This document shows, in pieces, positions 5,727 through 6,864 of a stretch of 6,864 bases of DNA (position 1 is the first letter of the stretch; the number at the start of each line of letters is the position of its first letter). The translations under genes and the position numbers were made by a program. The DNA is taken from the NCBI GenBank assembly GCA_029861655.1, contig JAOTZA010000172.1:1-6864 (forward strand). Reading direction: 5' to 3'. The DNA is from Acidobacteriota bacterium. GTDB lineage: Bacteria > Acidobacteriota > Thermoanaerobaculia > Multivoradales > JAHEKO01. The notes below the pieces were generated by a model. The model was not told where the DNA came from. It did no database searches and worked only from the letters and a program-made list of their open reading frames with translations.

Positions 5727-6839
5727 TCAAAGGCCGAGGCGCCGAACTCGAACGCGTGGTTCCCTCTCCCGTGACCGCAGCTGTCCACAGGCAGCGTCGA
5801 CGTCGTCTCCGCGCCGGCGCCGTACCGTCGTGGTCATCCCTCGGGCCCGGAGCCGATTGCGGAAAGCCTCGACCACCTGCCGCGGCGGTGGTTTCATCCG
5901 CTCTCCCAGGACCGGATCCTCGTTGATGGGGATCAGGTTCGCCTTGACGGGCATCCCTGAAAAGACCGACGCGAGACGATCAGCATCCTCGACAGCGTCG
6001 TTGAACTCTCGAATCATGACGTACTCGAGTGTAATCCGCCGCGGTCCTTCGAGTGGAAAACGGCGAAGAGCAGCGACCAACTCAGTAAGTGGGTAGATCC
6101 GGTTGATCGGCATGATCCGGCTGCGACGTTCGTCGTCGGGGGCGTGGAGTGACACCGCCAGGTTGGGGCGTCGCCGCCAGGCGGCCATCCGCTCGAGCGC
6201 CGGTAGGATTCCGACAGTCGAGACCGTGATCCGGCGCCACGAAACATACTCGGTGAGGATCTCGAGCGCAGCCTCCAAGGCCCCCACGTTGAGCAGCGGC
6301 TCCCCCATGCCCATGAACACCAGGTTCACCCCGGCCAGGCTCTTGCTTTCCGGCCTGCGCAGCGCCAGAACCTGCCCGACGATCTCACCGGCCGTCAGGT
6401 TCCGACCTCCACCCCAATAGCCGGTGACGCAAAACGCGCAGCCAAGAGCACAACCCGCCTGGCTGGACAAACACAAGGTGCGCCGGGAGCCGTCCGGAAT
6501 GTCGACGGTCTCGATCTTGACCCCATCGCCGAGCGCAAGGAGCACCTTCTCGGTGCCGTCGCTCGACCGGTGGCGCTCGACAATGGGCGGGATGCCGACC
6601 CGGAAGCTCTCCCCGAGGCTCCGGCGAAGACCGAGGCTAAGATCCGTCATCGCGTCGAAGTCGACGACACCCTGACGATAGACGTGATCGAAGATCTGAT
6701 CGGCCCGATATCGCCGGTCGGTGAGACCGGAGATGCGCTCCGTCAACTGAGCCCTCGAAAGCCCCAGAATGTCGACTCGCGTGTCCTCCGAGATCCGGCT
6801 GGACGCAGGGGAAGAGAGATCGTTTGTTCCCGGCGTCAT
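5727..6839 (-). CDS. rlmN: Dual-specificity 23S rRNA / tRNA adenine-C2 methyltransferase RlmN (radical SAM)
   Basis: A 370-residue radical-SAM enzyme, near the family norm of 350-390. Residues about 22-90 form the N-terminal domain (L-G-L-S-R-A-Q-L, Y-R-A-D-Q-I-F-D). The 4Fe-4S motif is Cys130, Cys134, Cys137 (C-A-L-G-C-A-F-C). Cys123, seven residues earlier, matches the catalytic cysteine C118 of E. coli RlmN, and Cys351 (A-A-C-G-Q-L) matches the methyl-carrying C355. Other conserved blocks: G-M-G-E-P-L-L-N (177-184), I-T-V-S-T-V-G, A-V-S-L-H-A, L-E-Y-V-M-I and V-R-R-R-R-G-D-D. With both cysteines present it should be active, methylating A2503 of 23S rRNA and A37 of some tRNAs, which affects decoding accuracy and drug binding. 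The ATG at 6839 follows GGGG with suitable spacing. The last 16 residues are a very Arg-rich tail (R-S-R-E-R-E-P-R-V-R-V-R-R) after CGQL. Cfr is less likely given the context and motif set. Confidence 0.96.
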   Translation of the reverse strand: MTPGTNDLSSPASSRISEDTRVDILGLSRAQLTERISGLTDRRYRADQIFDHVYRQGVVDFDAMTDLSLGLRRSLGESFRVGIPPIVERHRSSDGTEKVLLALGDGVKIETVDIPDGSRRTLCLSSQAGCALGCAFCVTGYWGGGRNLTAGEIVGQVLALRRPESKSLAGVNLVFMGMGEPLLNVGALEAALEILTEYVSWRRITVSTVGILPALERMAAWRRRPNLAVSLHAPDDERRSRIMPINRIYPLTELVAALRRFPLEGPRRITLEYVMIREFNDAVEDADRLASVFSGMPVKANLIPINEDPVLGERMKPPPRQVVEAFRNRLRARGMTTTVRRRRGDDVDAACGQLRSREREPRVRVRRLGL

Positions 6840-6864
6840 CGATACCCCAGCCGGGTCATTATCG
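6840..6864 (-). promoter_or_regulatory. Start of rlmN upstream region with ribosome-binding site
   Basis: Only 25 bases remain before the window edge. Read on the - strand, CTGGGG ends about five bases before the rlmN ATG and may act as a modest ribosome-binding site. Another ATG at 6859-6857 is in a different frame. The promoter is outside the window. Confidence 0.4.

Overview
The window is GC-rich and gene-dense, from a Gram-negative (diderm) bacterium: it carries an ExbB/ExbD/TonB energy-transduction cluster, which only makes sense with an outer membrane. Phylum cannot be proven from the sequence alone. The TonB C-terminal domain (G-L-P-M-G-L-D-Q-A-A, then K-K-W-K-F-E-P-A-T-L-N-G-K-P-V, ending N-F-Q-L-Q) is of a style I associate with Acidobacteriota (Thermoanaerobaculia-like) or deltaproteobacterial/Myxococcota-like lineages. 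This is inference from memory, not a search.

Region 1 (1-3304, all + strand) is one transcription-unit-like block: the 3' end of an exbB/tolQ-type proton-channel gene, two tandem exbD/tolR-type genes of identical length (145 codons each), tonB, a 186-bp gap with a GC-rich hairpin and a strong ribosome-binding site, and a secreted TPR-repeat protein. A very clear intrinsic terminator (3270-3304) ends the block. The first four genes are packed (18-bp gap, 4-bp overlap, 9-bp gap), implying co-translation. The expected role is a proton-motive-force-driven motor that transmits energy through TonB and its partners to the outer membrane.

Region 2 (3340-4952, - strand) is ftsE-ftsX with the classic 4-bp ATGA overlap. 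It encodes the ABC-type complex that controls cell-wall hydrolases at division. No EnvC/M23-type partner lies next to it.

Region 3 (4982-5674, + strand) is a pgeF/yfiH-family gene (peptidoglycan editing factor, 'laccase-domain' family). It diverges from ftsE across only 29 bp, and both genes appear to start with GTG. Its N-terminal part is shorter than usual for the family. Region 4 (5727-6839, - strand) is rlmN, the radical-SAM 23S rRNA/tRNA adenine-C2 methyltransferase, complete and convergent with pgeF.

I saw no tRNA, rRNA, CRISPR array, insertion sequence, or sign of horizontal transfer. The window is mostly recognisable housekeeping and envelope genes. The least ordinary parts are the dual-ExbD motor linked to a TPR protein, the compressed PgeF N-terminus, and the tiny divergent ftsE/pgeF spacer.
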